Shown here piece after piece: positions 25,587-34,523 of a DNA stretch of 64,000 nucleotides. The notes beneath the pieces were generated by a model. The model was not told where the DNA came from and searched no databases. It saw only the letters and a list, made by a program, of their open reading frames with translations. Origin of the DNA: Antrihabitans stalactiti (GTDB lineage: Bacteria; Actinomycetota; Actinomycetes; Mycobacteriales; Mycobacteriaceae); assembly GCF_012932915.1 (NCBI RefSeq), contig NZ_VCQU01000014.1:1-64000 (forward strand), read 5' to 3'. The stretch's first letter is position 1; each line of letters opens with the position of its first letter. The translations under genes and the position numbers were made by a program.

Positions 25587-27281
25587 TCAGCCGCGGAAGG
25601 CTTGGTTGAAGATGCCGGGAAGCTTGGCCCAGCTCGGATTGGCAGCGAAGCGTGTCAGCTTTTCCGAGACGCCGAGTCCGGACTTGGCGGTCACGAACCA
25701 CCCGGGTTTCGGCGACAGGGTGAACTCGCCGTTGGCCACCGATCGGGGGAACGGCCGGAACGGGCCCGTGAGTACGCTTCGCTCGACGTTCTCGAGAAGG
25801 TGGGCGTTGTGAACGATGCCGATGCCGGAGCCCACGTTGTCCAGGGTGTTGCCCGGGAACGCACCCCACGACAGCGCCGACACCAGGAAGCCGACAGCGC
25901 TCCACACGTTGATGCCGATCGTGCCGTAGCGGAGGTCGGCGATCGCGTTTTCGAACGATGATCCCATCGCCGTGCGATCGGCCGGGGCCACGATCAGGCT
26001 CGCGCCGAGGGTGCCGTCGAGCTTGGTGTTGGCGAACTCGACGGCTGCGCGCAGGAAGTCGATGCCGCTTCCACCCAACTCGGTGTGGGCCAGGACGGGG
26101 CCGAAATATTCGGTGGTGAACGCGGACTGTGAGGTCGTGTCGTCGACCTTCAGCAGCGTGCGGCCGTTGATCCGTTCGGCATCGGGATAGGCCGCCTGTG
26201 CTGCCGCGGTCTTCGCCTCGGTGCCTGGGTACCAGGAGGTTCGGTCAGGTAGTTCGCTGATGACGGTGCGCAGTTCGGCGAGGAATTGTTCCTTTTGCGG
26301 CCAGTCTGCCGACAGGATCAGGGCCTGACCGCCGATGCAGTTGTGGCCGCAGTTGTGGAACCGCTGGGTGGCGACGTGTTCGGCCTGGTATCGCAGGTCC
26401 GCCGCGTCCCACTTGCCGGGCACGACGATGATGGGTGACACGCCGCCGAGCTCGCTGGTGATCGGCTTGTCGAGGCGTGGGGTGCCGGATTTGTCGGTAG
26501 TGGAGCCCCACACGATCATGTCGTGCGTGACGCCGCTGCCGGTGATGTGCACGTGCTGGATACCGGGGTGTCCCGTGAGGTACTGGCCTACCTGGGCGCC
26601 TCCGTTGACGACGCGCACGAGGTTGGCCTGGATCAGCGGCGCAAAAGCGCGCTCGTACGCGGTGAGCAGGCCACCGAAGGTGGGGTTCAGCTTGAGCACG
26701 CTGGCTCGGTTGTAGGCGACGAGTTCGTAGAGGACGTCCAGCGGGCCGATCGAGGAGATGTTGCCTGCGCCGAGCACCAGGCCGACGCCACCGTTTTCGC
26801 CGAGTCGTTTGGCGCCCAGGCCGGCGGTGCGCTTGGCTTGGGTAGCGCTCACGCCGGGCTCCAGCCACACCTCACCCTTGAAGCCGTGGAAGAGGTTGAA
26901 CTCGTAGAGGTTGCTGGGCAGCATCGTGAATGCGGTGCGGTTGCCCGCTGCCGTACGGGTCTTCAGGCCGTCGGCGGGCGAACCGCCTTTGGCGATCTTG
27001 CGAAGGCTCTCGATCGCGGCGCCGAAGCCGGCGAGCGTGGCGTACGGTCCCGACATCCACTCCTCGCCTTCGAGCGGGCCACGCGGGGTTGCCTTGGCGA
27101 GGATCGCCGCCTCGGCCCAGTCGTCGGCAGCGGCGGCAATGGATTCGTGGGTCCGCTCCAGAAGGGCGATGCGGTCTGGGAGGGGCAGCGCAGCCCAGTT
27201 CGCCGCACCACGGGTGAGGTCGTCGATGGCCGAATCTAGCTGGGACTCGGTGGCGAAAGCGATGTCGGTCGTGCTGGTCAC
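25587..27281 (-). CDS. Aldehyde dehydrogenase-superfamily protein (atypical)
   Basis: This 564-residue member is longer than standard aldehyde dehydrogenases and has divergent motifs. The catalytic Glu region reads SELGGVSPIIV (about residue 275). The Cys region reads RFHNCGHNCIGGQA, with two candidate cysteines where the family usually has one. ETFGP is replaced by TEYFGPVL. The GTG start has AGGAG 7 bases upstream. The neighbours, an MpaB-type oxygenase and an acyl-CoA ligase, suggest that it oxidises an aldehyde made by the oxygenase. Confidence 0.82.
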   Translation of the reverse strand: MTSTTDIAFATESQLDSAIDDLTRGAANWAALPLPDRIALLERTHESIAAAADDWAEAAILAKATPRGPLEGEEWMSGPYATLAGFGAAIESLRKIAKGGSPADGLKTRTAAGNRTAFTMLPSNLYEFNLFHGFKGEVWLEPGVSATQAKRTAGLGAKRLGENGGVGLVLGAGNISSIGPLDVLYELVAYNRASVLKLNPTFGGLLTAYERAFAPLIQANLVRVVNGGAQVGQYLTGHPGIQHVHITGSGVTHDMIVWGSTTDKSGTPRLDKPITSELGGVSPIIVVPGKWDAADLRYQAEHVATQRFHNCGHNCIGGQALILSADWPQKEQFLAELRTVISELPDRTSWYPGTEAKTAAAQAAYPDAERINGRTLLKVDDTTSQSAFTTEYFGPVLAHTELGGSGIDFLRAAVEFANTKLDGTLGASLIVAPADRTAMGSSFENAIADLRYGTIGINVWSAVGFLVSALSWGAFPGNTLDNVGSGIGIVHNAHLLENVERSVLTGPFRPFPRSVANGEFTLSPKPGWFVTAKSGLGVSEKLTRFAANPSWAKLPGIFNQAFRG

Positions 27282-27312
27282 AGATGTACTCCTATCGAAG
27301 AGAAGGCAGGGT

Positions 27313-28530
27313 CTACTGGTCGGTGGGCCGTCCGGCCACCGGTGTGCCGCGATACTCGGCCTTGACGCCTTTCAAGCCGCGCTCGACGAACCAGTCCATG
27401 AACTGGAGGCCACGCGCGTCGGCCAGCCTCCGGACGGGCCGCAGGCGGGTGGCCTGGTTCACGCCGTGCATCGCGCCCGCGAACAAGCGCACGGCGAACT
27501 CGGCTGCTGGTGCCGGCGTCAGACCCAGGTCGTGCTGTACCGGGTGGTCGGTCAGCGTGTCGGTCATCGTCGGTGCCAGGAGTCGGCGTGCGACGGCATG
27601 GTTGAAGGCTCTCGACTTGCCGAACACCGGCATCCCTGCCGCGCCTGCGACCACGTCGGCGGTCAAGCGGGCGGCGCCGTCGGTGGCCGCGTACAGGAAC
27701 CGGTGCTGACGGGTCTGCAACTCCAGCTCTTCGGCATGGGTGCGGCCCAGGAGCTGATTGTTCGCGCCCACGATGCGCGACACCCACCGCCACATCAGCG
27801 CGAAGCCGTCACGCTCCTCCTGGCTGACGATCCCGCCGAAGTACTCGATGATGTTCACCCGGAACTGCCCGAAGATGTACGTCGCGCCCGAGGTGGCGAG
27901 CTGGCTGATCGGGGTCCCGGTTTCGTACATCGGCCAACGACCGCCGCGATCGATTCCCATCCGGATCATCGTGTGCAGGAACCGGATCCGGACCCAGAGA
28001 ATCCAGCGTTCGCCGCCGGGCAGCATGCCGTCGACGTCCAGCGCCCCGACGAAGCCCGCCGCGGTCTCGTAGTAGCGGCGGCGGTAGTCGCCGCCGCGCG
28101 CGAGGCGCCCGGTCGAACCCATGACGTGAGCGGTCGCGGGGTCGATGTAGGTGTAGGGCAGGGCGGCGTGCATCCCGAAGGCCATGCCGACCGGGTTGCG
28201 TCGTCCCATGCTGGCGCCGCGGCGCAGCGAGTCGACGTCCAACCAGGAGGGAACCGCTTCGACGTCGGCGAAGAACGCCACCGCCTCCGGCACGCCTTCG
28301 TCCTGGAGGCGGCGTGCGTTGACGTAGATGTCGCCGCCCATCTCCTTCCGTTCGCGCATCACGGCCATCAGGTCCTCGCAGAGAGGATCGCCGACGTGAT
28401 TCCATGCCTCGAGGTCGACCTTGTCCGGGTCGAGGTAGACCTCGGCGCCGGGCGTGCGAGCCAGAGCGGTGAGGGCAGCAACTCGATCGACCAGAGCTGG
28501 GCCGGCGTTCCGGGTGGCGTTGGCAGTCAT
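27313..28530 (-). CDS. MpaB/Lcp-type oxygenase domain protein (DUF2236)
   Basis: This 405-residue all-alpha protein is of the DUF2236 group that includes the heme-binding latex-clearing protein Lcp and fungal MpaB. The helix motif RIRFLHTMIRMG (about residue 195), SWLDVDSLRRG and FVGALDVDGML are typical. Lcp is secreted; here I see no signal peptide, so a cytoplasmic or membrane-associated oxygenase or oxidative cleavage enzyme is more likely. The ATG overlaps the TetR stop by ATGA, so regulator and enzyme are coupled. Substrate unknown. Confidence 0.82.
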   Translation of the reverse strand: MTANATRNAGPALVDRVAALTALARTPGAEVYLDPDKVDLEAWNHVGDPLCEDLMAVMRERKEMGGDIYVNARRLQDEGVPEAVAFFADVEAVPSWLDVDSLRRGASMGRRNPVGMAFGMHAALPYTYIDPATAHVMGSTGRLARGGDYRRRYYETAAGFVGALDVDGMLPGGERWILWVRIRFLHTMIRMGIDRGGRWPMYETGTPISQLATSGATYIFGQFRVNIIEYFGGIVSQEERDGFALMWRWVSRIVGANNQLLGRTHAEELELQTRQHRFLYAATDGAARLTADVVAGAAGMPVFGKSRAFNHAVARRLLAPTMTDTLTDHPVQHDLGLTPAPAAEFAVRLFAGAMHGVNQATRLRPVRRLADARGLQFMDWFVERGLKGVKAEYRGTPVAGRPTDQ

Positions 28531-29180
28531 GGCGTGGTCCTCTGGTGAGTGGGTTGGAGTCCAGCGACGAGTAACCGGATGGTTTGTCGAAGTGCCGCCT
28601 CGATCTCGTCCGGAGACAGCCGCAGATCATCGCGGCGCAGCTGCAAGCTCGCCGTAGCAGTCCATGTCGCGAGCAGCGAGTGCGAAAGCAACCGGGCGTC
28701 GATCGGCTTCATTTCGCCGACGTCGATCACGGCTTGGATGGCGTGCTCGAAGCCTTCCCGCAACCGATTCATCCGCGCCCCGACCCGTCCCTCGGCCTCG
28801 GTCGCCGGCTCGCGTACGGCGCTCAACGCGACGTACTTGCCGATCGCCGGGTGAGCGAGCAGCAGCTTCATGAACGTGACACCGATCAGCTGGAAGCGCT
28901 CCGACGGAGTCGCGGGCGCGGCGTAGGCCGCTTCGAGCCGCGATTCGGTCATCTCGACGAGATGATCGACCACGGCCGCGATCAGCGCGTCCTTCGTTCC
29001 GAAGTGGGCGTAGATCGAGGCAGCAGACACGCCCGCGTGGACCGCAACATCCTCGATCCGGAAGGACTCGGCCTCACGATCGGCCAGCAGGCTTTCCGCC
29101 GCCGCCAAGACGACCTGCCGGGTGCGTTCACGCCTGCGCGCGCCCCGTTCCGCTGGTGTCGACAACACTGTCGATTCCAC
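28527..29180 (-). CDS. TetR-family regulator of the oxygenase operon
   Basis: This 217-residue regulator has an N-terminal HTH in FRIEDVAVHAGVSAASIYAH followed by a helical ligand domain. The GTG at 29180 has GGGAGG spaced 6 bases upstream and is preferred over a TTG two codons earlier that would sit on the ribosome binding site. It is the first gene of the operon leading to the oxygenase, aldehyde dehydrogenase and ligase. Two closely matching operators lie directly upstream, so it very probably represses its own operon. Confidence 0.88.
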   Translation of the reverse strand: MESTVLSTPAERGARRRERTRQVVLAAAESLLADREAESFRIEDVAVHAGVSAASIYAHFGTKDALIAAVVDHLVEMTESRLEAAYAAPATPSERFQLIGVTFMKLLLAHPAIGKYVALSAVREPATEAEGRVGARMNRLREGFEHAIQAVIDVGEMKPIDARLLSHSLLATWTATASLQLRRDDLRLSPDEIEAALRQTIRLLVAGLQPTHQRTTP

Positions 29181-29201
29181 CCGCAACCTCCCTGTCGCGA
29201 T

Positions 29202-29236
29202 TTAGAGTCCGGATCCAATTTGGAGTCAGGCTCCAA
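29202..29236 (+). promoter_or_regulatory. Tandem TetR operators
   Basis: Two 17-bp palindromic sites, TTAGAGTCCGGATCCAA (29202-29218) and TTGGAGTCAGGCTCCAA (29220-29236), are placed 18 bases apart upstream of the TetR gene. The consensus is TTRGAGTCMGGMTCCAA. The second extends to a 9-bp arm palindrome (AATTTGGAG / CTCCAAATT). Confidence 0.75.
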
Positions 29237-29240
29237 ATTA

Positions 29241-29764
29241 CATCACGAGGTGGCGCTCGCGGGCAATACTCGGCTTCGGTCGAAGGATGGACGAACAATG
29301 GAACCCGCAGAGAAGCAAGCGATTCGGCTGCCGCCGGCGACACGCCGACAGATATCGCGGCGTCCTCAACCGGTCGGGGCCGCGCGGCGATCACGCAACC
29401 GAGGAGTCCCGTCGACCGCACGGCGAAGGTCGACACCCATGGCAACTTCGTCGGCGAGCGCTCCGTCGATGCAGGTATCTGTCCGCGCGGCCAGGCCTAC
29501 CCATCGAACACCTCCACCGCCCAGGCATTGCGACTGTCAACGACGACCGATCGAATCCACAAGCAAACGAACGACTCCAATATTCATCAACATCACAGGT
29601 GTCCACTCATCACCGAGCTCCGGAGTCCGCTACCAAACCGCTCCAGAATTCATCAACGAATCCACACCGTCGTATTCATACAGTGGCGGGGTACGACGCC
29701 GGGCTGGTTGTTCGTGCCACGTGACTCGCTAGCTGCTGCGCGGTGTGATGTCGGCCCCGTGCGT
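29241..29764. other. Gene-free stretch of reduced GC
   Basis: About 520 bases lie between the TetR operators and the convergent end of the next operon. Several open frames exist on both strands but none has a ribosome binding site, recognisable domain or sensible composition. The part around 29560-29690 is clearly lower in GC than its surroundings. Confidence 0.45.
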
Positions 29765-30334
29765 TCAGCCTCGCTCGTATGTTCCGATCAGTCGCCCGCG
29801 GCCGATGACCAGGCCCTCGATTGCGGCCATTGCTTCGGCGAGAGTTGCGTGCTCGCCGAGACCGCTGGGTCGATCCAGGGCGAACAGCTGGAAGATGTAG
29901 CGGTGCGGACCGTGTCCAGGCACCGGCCGCGGTCCGGAGTAACCGCGGCGCTTGAACGATCCGAGGCCGACGCGGGCCGGACCGTCTGCCGCGCTCAATT
30001 CGCCTTCACGTAGTTCGCCCCGTCCCGCCGCGCTGATGGCGAAGAACAATCCGTGGACGACGGGGCGAGGCAGTGGTGCGTCCGGGTCCTCGACTACGAG
30101 GATCAGTTCAGTAGTGTTGTCCGGCGCTCCCGACCATCTCAACGGAGGTGAAATGTTGTCGCCGACGTCGTGGCCGGCATACCGCCGCGGTATCGGGGCG
30201 CCCTCCAGGAACGCTGCGCTTGTGACCGTAATACATTCCGGCGCTTGGTTTGTCGCCCGATGGTGCCAGGCTGTCCGGCCGACGCCAGCTCGGACGGGGC
30301 GCAGCAGACGCCCGAAAATCGGTGTCGCCATCAT
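29765..30334 (-). CDS. YbhB/YbcL-family PEBP (Raf kinase inhibitor-like) protein
   Basis: This 189-residue phosphatidylethanolamine-binding-like protein has the conserved [18 protein letters not shown] and [17 protein letters not shown] motifs that form the anion-binding pocket. The first 35 residues are a basic extension without a clear signal peptide. The ATG at 30334 overlaps the stop of the LeuD-like gene (ATGA), making this the last gene of a coupled operon. Bacterial members have no firmly established role; co-translation with a dehydratase suggests a supporting function. Confidence 0.85.
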   Translation of the reverse strand: MMATPIFGRLLRPVRAGVGRTAWHHRATNQAPECITVTSAAFLEGAPIPRRYAGHDVGDNISPPLRWSGAPDNTTELILVVEDPDAPLPRPVVHGLFFAISAAGRGELREGELSAADGPARVGLGSFKRRGYSGPRPVPGHGPHRYIFQLFALDRPSGLGEHATLAEAMAAIEGLVIGRGRLIGTYERG

Positions 30335-30888
30335 GCCCCCGACGAACTGTCGACGGGAACCGCGCCGGAGCGTAATGCGTCGAGAAGTTCGATCGGCAGG
30401 TATCCCTGTTCTGCCAGTCTCGCGAGGATGCCGCCGCTCGCGAGAATTTCCTGGATCAGCCCCGGGAGCGGCTGCGCTTGGACGGTATCGCCGGTGGTGT
30501 CGTTGCGAACAGTGCCTGTCGCGATGTCGACTGTTCCGCTATCGCGGTCGTTGAACAGATCGGTGACTCCTGGCACGGTCAGGGCCGGCAGTCCTGCATT
30601 GATTGCGTTGCGAAAGAACAATGAGTTGAAGTCTTCGGCGAGCAGTGCAGCGACACCGAGATGACGAAACAGTGCAGCGACCGGGCGAGAGGATCCGACT
30701 CCGAAATTCCGTCCGGCAACGACGATGTCGCCGCGTTCGACGAGGTCGGTCCAACCGGGACGGATCTGGTGGAAGACATGCTTCGAGGCCTCGGGAATGT
30801 CGAGCTTCATCGCGAACGCCGGGTACATGGCGTCGGTGTCGATGGAGTCGCCGAATACCCAAACTCGGCCCGTGATTGTGGTCATCAT
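30331..30888 (-). CDS. LeuD-like (3-isopropylmalate dehydratase small subunit family) protein
   Basis: This 185-residue aconitase swivel-domain subunit starts [19 protein letters not shown] and has the [16 protein letters not shown] loop that corresponds to the LeuD substrate-binding region. The ATG at 30888 overlaps the stop of the large-subunit gene. With that subunit it should form a hydro-lyase acting on a hydroxy-dicarboxylic or tricarboxylic acid. The neighbours (lyase, MmgE/PrpD) argue against leucine synthesis and for a catabolic route such as 2-methylcitrate or 2,3-dimethylmalate breakdown. Confidence 0.85.
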   Translation of the reverse strand: MMTTITGRVWVFGDSIDTDAMYPAFAMKLDIPEASKHVFHQIRPGWTDLVERGDIVVAGRNFGVGSSRPVAALFRHLGVAALLAEDFNSLFFRNAINAGLPALTVPGVTDLFNDRDSGTVDIATGTVRNDTTGDTVQAQPLPGLIQEILASGGILARLAEQGYLPIELLDALRSGAVPVDSSSGA

Positions 30889-32132
30889 GCGGTGACGCTC
30901 CTGGGGTCGGTGATGTAACCGGTAATGGCGGATGCGGCGACGGTTGCGGGTGAAGCCATATAGATCTCTGCCTCGGTGCTGCCCATCCGGCCGGGGAAAT
31001 TGCGGGTGCTCGACGTGAGACACACTTCGCCTGGCCCGACGACGCCCATGTGATAGCCGAAGCACGCACCACACGTGGAATTGGTGACAACGCCACCGGC
31101 ATCCGCGATGTCCTGCAGATAGCCCAATCGCATTGCATCGCGGTAAACCAGCTGGGACGCCGGCGTGACAAGTAGACGGACTCCGTTCGCCACGGTTTTG
31201 CCGCGCAGGATCTCAGCGGTGATGCGCAGGTCGTCGAGCTGCCCGTTCGCGCAGGATCCTATGAACGCCTGGTCGATTCGTCTTCTTTCGATTGCGGAAA
31301 CAGGAAGGCCATTCTTGCTGACTGTGCCCGGACGGGCGACGTAAGGCTCGAGCGCACCGAGGTCGACGATGCGAGTGTCGACGTACTCGGCGTCTGTGTC
31401 CGCATCCGCGGGTTCGTAATCGTGCACGCCGTGTTCAGCGAGGAACTGCCGCAGGACGTCGTCTACACCGAAAGTGGCGAAGTCGGCGGAAATCTCGGCC
31501 ACTTGGGTGGCGATAGTGCGTCTGTCGTTCAGCGGAACACTCGCCACGCCCGGTCCGCCGAATTCGAGGTTCTGATTTGTGGCATCGCCATACGTATTCG
31601 CGATGTAAAGGAAGACGTCCTTGCCGCTGATCCCTACCGGCAGGTCGCCTTTCAGTTCGTAGCGCACAGTGGGCGCAACCTGGAACCATGTGGAACCGGT
31701 GCACAGGATCGAGTACACCTCGGCCGGGCCGAGGCCTCGCGCCGCAGTGTTGTACGCGCCGCCGGCGCATGTGTGCGAGTCGGTGCAGGCAAGCACCTCG
31801 CCCGGGCGAGCCAGACCGTTTTCGGCAATGACCTGGTGGCAGATTCCGTGCCGTCCGACGTCGAAGAATTTGTCGATTCCGAAGTTGGCCACGAACTTTC
31901 GGGCTTTCGGGCCGGCCGCTGCATCCTTGAGGGAGGGCGCCGGGACGGCGTGGTCCATCACGACGGCGACCTTGTCGGCGTCGTGGATACGGCTCGGCGG
32001 GATCCATAGTGTGGCGAACTGTAGGTCGATCATGACGCACATGTCGACGTCGACGGTTACGATGTCACCTGGACGAACTTGTGCGACACCCGCTTTGCGG
32101 GCGAGCAGGTTTTCGATCATGGTCATGCCCAT
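30885..32132 (-). CDS. LeuC/aconitase-family dehydratase large subunit
   Basis: This 415-residue hydro-lyase large subunit is of the short LeuC/homoaconitase type. The three iron-sulfur ligands are visible: Cys in [13 protein letters not shown] (about residue 295) and two in [11 protein letters not shown] (about residue 355). [16 protein letters not shown] is also present. The ATG at 32132 has AAAGGAGAGTGACCC upstream and lies 3 bases after the stop of the lyase gene. With the LeuD-like partner it probably interconverts hydroxy acids through dehydration. The specific acid is not fixed by sequence. Confidence 0.87.
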   Translation of the reverse strand: MGMTMIENLLARKAGVAQVRPGDIVTVDVDMCVMIDLQFATLWIPPSRIHDADKVAVVMDHAVPAPSLKDAAAGPKARKFVANFGIDKFFDVGRHGICHQVIAENGLARPGEVLACTDSHTCAGGAYNTAARGLGPAEVYSILCTGSTWFQVAPTVRYELKGDLPVGISGKDVFLYIANTYGDATNQNLEFGGPGVASVPLNDRRTIATQVAEISADFATFGVDDVLRQFLAEHGVHDYEPADADTDAEYVDTRIVDLGALEPYVARPGTVSKNGLPVSAIERRRIDQAFIGSCANGQLDDLRITAEILRGKTVANGVRLLVTPASQLVYRDAMRLGYLQDIADAGGVVTNSTCGACFGYHMGVVGPGEVCLTSSTRNFPGRMGSTEAEIYMASPATVAASAITGYITDPRSVTA

Positions 32133-32135
32133 GGG

Positions 32136-33011
32136 TCACTCTCCTTTGGTTCGGTACAGTTCGGCCAGTTCGGACCATTCGGCGAGTCCGACCAAGTCGA
32201 AGAATTCAGCGGGCGTTGACGGCAGTAGCGGTGCCGGGTCTCGACCGGCGAGTCCGGCCAGACCGGTCAACATTGCGAACGCTGCTGCGCCGAGCGGCAG
32301 TGAAGGGTGGATCGCCACCGCGTAGCCGAGATCGGTAAGGCGCGTGGATGATTCGATCGGTGTCAACCCTCCGATGACCAGGTTGATCAGCAGCGGTGCC
32401 GACACCTCGTTTGCGATTCGTTCGACCTCGTCGGCACCTTGCGGTGCTTCGACGAAAATCATGTCTGCGCCCGCGGCGGCGTAGGCGTTCGCGCGGTCGA
32501 TCGCTGCGGCGATGCCGAGCGGTCCGCGCGCATCGGTACGGGCGATGAGGATCAGGTCCGAGTCGGTGCGCGCATCGAGGGCCGCTTCGAGTTTCTTGAC
32601 GAATGCGTCTGTCGAGATGAGTTCCTTGTCTGGCAGATGTCCACATTTCTTCGGAAAGGCCTGGTCTTCCAATTGAATTGCGGCCACTCCTGCGGATTCG
32701 AATTCGCGAACCGTGCGGATGACGCTCAGCTCGGCCCCGTAGCCGGTGTCCGCGTCAGCGATCAGCGGGACGTCGCCGAGAGCGGAGACCAGCATGCGGG
32801 CCCGCTCGACCATCTCGGTTTGCGTGACCAGTCCGATATCGGGCAGACCGAATCCGGATGCTGCGACGCCTGCTCCGGTCATATATGCGGCGGCGAATTC
32901 CAGCAGCCGGACCAGGTGAGCCGAAATGCCGTCGAAGACACCAGGAGCGACTGTCACGTCGGTGGAAGCGAGGGCAGTTCGTAGCCGCTGACGATTCTCG
33001 TGGGCGGTCAT
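32136..33011 (-). CDS. PEP mutase/isocitrate lyase-family lyase (methylisocitrate or dimethylmalate lyase-like)
   Basis: This 291-residue (beta/alpha)8 lyase has the active-site signature FPKKCGHLPDKE (about residues 118-129) and the metal-binding IADADTGYG. Family members cleave 2-methylisocitrate, 2,3-dimethylmalate or oxaloacetate-like substrates to pyruvate or glyoxylate plus a second acid. The ATG at 33011 overlaps the MmgE/PrpD stop (ATGA). The combination lyase + LeuCD-like dehydratase + PrpD-like protein resembles both the methylcitrate cycle and the dimethylmaleate hydratase/dimethylmalate lyase route of nicotinate degradation. No citrate-synthase-like gene is nearby. Confidence 0.86.
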   Translation of the reverse strand: MTAHENRQRLRTALASTDVTVAPGVFDGISAHLVRLLEFAAAYMTGAGVAASGFGLPDIGLVTQTEMVERARMLVSALGDVPLIADADTGYGAELSVIRTVREFESAGVAAIQLEDQAFPKKCGHLPDKELISTDAFVKKLEAALDARTDSDLILIARTDARGPLGIAAAIDRANAYAAAGADMIFVEAPQGADEVERIANEVSAPLLINLVIGGLTPIESSTRLTDLGYAVAIHPSLPLGAAAFAMLTGLAGLAGRDPAPLLPSTPAEFFDLVGLAEWSELAELYRTKGE

Positions 33012-34435
33012 CGGTTGCTTCCGTCCAACGCGCCTGCGACAGGTCGGGCAAGTGCGTCTGCGAGAGTGCCGATATCGGCGAGTTCGTCGATGTGCAGAAC
33101 CATTTTCTGGATTGCATCCAGTCGTGCGGTGGTGATCAGCGGCCCGACCAGCGAGCGGTATTTGCCGATGAGTTCGTCGTTGGTGACTGGGTCCGAGGGA
33201 CCGCCGTGCGGCTGAGTGATTCGCTTCTGCATGGTTGTTCCGTCGTCGAGAGTGATCGTGACTATCGTGGCGAAACGCTCCTCCAACGGCGCGTTCTCGA
33301 TCTGTTCGTCGAGTTCGACCTCGACTTTGTCGAGCAGATCCCAGACGTCGTCGGCGTCCAACCGGTTCTCGCTGAATTGTGGAGGAAGCACTTGGCCGTC
33401 GAGCAGAGCGACAGCCGCGGCGTAGCCGAGATTCATCTGAGCGCCGATCGCGGTCAGCGGACGTTCGGGCACCCACCAGCCGTGGTGGTAGACGGTGTGT
33501 CCGACCCGAATCTCGATGTGGGAGATCGTCTTCGCATCGATGTCGTATTCGGCGCGAAGCTCCAACGCGGCTTGGATCGTGCCGTGCAGGCCGCCTTGAG
33601 CGGCGTACGACTTCACCATGACCATCTCGGTGTGCCAGCCTTCGCCGAGACCGGCGATCACCTGCGTTGGATCCGGGTCGTGCCCCTCGCCGAATACCGC
33701 GAGATAGCCGCCGTAGGGCCGATCGAAGACTCGCTTGATTCCGGTATAGCCGCCGGCGGCCAACCCCGCCGCGTAGTAGCCGTTGCGTGCGGCGAATCCG
33801 TGTTGCATTCGCTTCGACATTGCCTCGTACTGAGCGGCCATCAAACCTGCCGACTGGGTACCGGCCATACCGAGCGCATCCTCGATCCGGTCGGTGTCGA
33901 GACCGCGCAGTTTGCCGGAAACCACAGCTGCAGTGTGGGTTCCGAACACCGGACCGCTATGCCAACCGCGCGACAACATCTGCGAACCGTGCAGCGCCAG
34001 TCCCACCCGAGGCCCGACCTCGAACCCTGCGATCGCCGCAGTCAAGGCTGCAACGCCGTCGACGCCTCCCACATCCCCAGCGGTCGCCAGCATCACCGGC
34101 ACGATCAGGGAATTGCTGTGCAACGGCGCAATTGGATGGAAATCGTCCAACTCGAAGCCTTGGATGAACGTGCTGTTGAGTAAGACCGCTGCGGGTCCGC
34201 TGGTGGCCAGACCCGTTCCGATGACGACCGAGTCGCCGGACCCTTCCATGCCCAGTACCGCGTCCGTGGCGATGCGCGACCACGGCAGCTGGGCGCCGAC
34301 GAGGCCGCACGCCACTCCGTCGAGCAGAAGGTGCTTTGCGCGCTCGATGACGCGTTCCGGAATCGCGTCGAGTGACAGTTCATCGACCCACCGAGCGAGC
34401 GGCACGGTGACGGCGGAAGTTGCGGATTCGCTCAT
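33008..34435 (-). CDS. MmgE/PrpD-family protein (2-methylcitrate dehydratase-like)
   Basis: This protein of about 475 residues is of the MmgE/PrpD fold. Visible family features are FELDDFHPIAPLHSNSLI and SRGWHSGPVFGTHTAAV in the helical domain and VMVKSYAAQGGLHGTI before the lid domain. The preferred start is the ATG at 34435; an in-frame ATG at 34465 would add 10 residues, and neither has a strong ribosome binding site. It is the first gene of the five-gene operon and is divergent from the Lrp/AsnC regulator. Family reactions include dehydration or isomerisation of methylcitrate and aconitate-like acids. Confidence 0.85.
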   Translation of the reverse strand: MSESATSAVTVPLARWVDELSLDAIPERVIERAKHLLLDGVACGLVGAQLPWSRIATDAVLGMEGSGDSVVIGTGLATSGPAAVLLNSTFIQGFELDDFHPIAPLHSNSLIVPVMLATAGDVGGVDGVAALTAAIAGFEVGPRVGLALHGSQMLSRGWHSGPVFGTHTAAVVSGKLRGLDTDRIEDALGMAGTQSAGLMAAQYEAMSKRMQHGFAARNGYYAAGLAAGGYTGIKRVFDRPYGGYLAVFGEGHDPDPTQVIAGLGEGWHTEMVMVKSYAAQGGLHGTIQAALELRAEYDIDAKTISHIEIRVGHTVYHHGWWVPERPLTAIGAQMNLGYAAAVALLDGQVLPPQFSENRLDADDVWDLLDKVEVELDEQIENAPLEERFATIVTITLDDGTTMQKRITQPHGGPSDPVTNDELIGKYRSLVGPLITTARLDAIQKMVLHIDELADIGTLADALARPVAGALDGSNR

Positions 34436-34523
34436 GCATTCAGTGAACGTGCCGACGACCTGCATTCTTCGATAACGATGGAAAGCCGCGATTTCTGCGC
34501 CATATTTGCGGGATAGTTACATC

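Noticed and set aside
26911-28548. Plus-strand open frame of 545 codons
   Set aside because: It is antisense to the aldehyde dehydrogenase and MpaB-type genes, and its composition is a reverse-strand artefact.
29128-29445. Minus-strand frame of 105 codons across the TetR operators
   Set aside because: It would overlap the operators and the TetR start in another frame. Composition is partly plausible but nothing else supports it.
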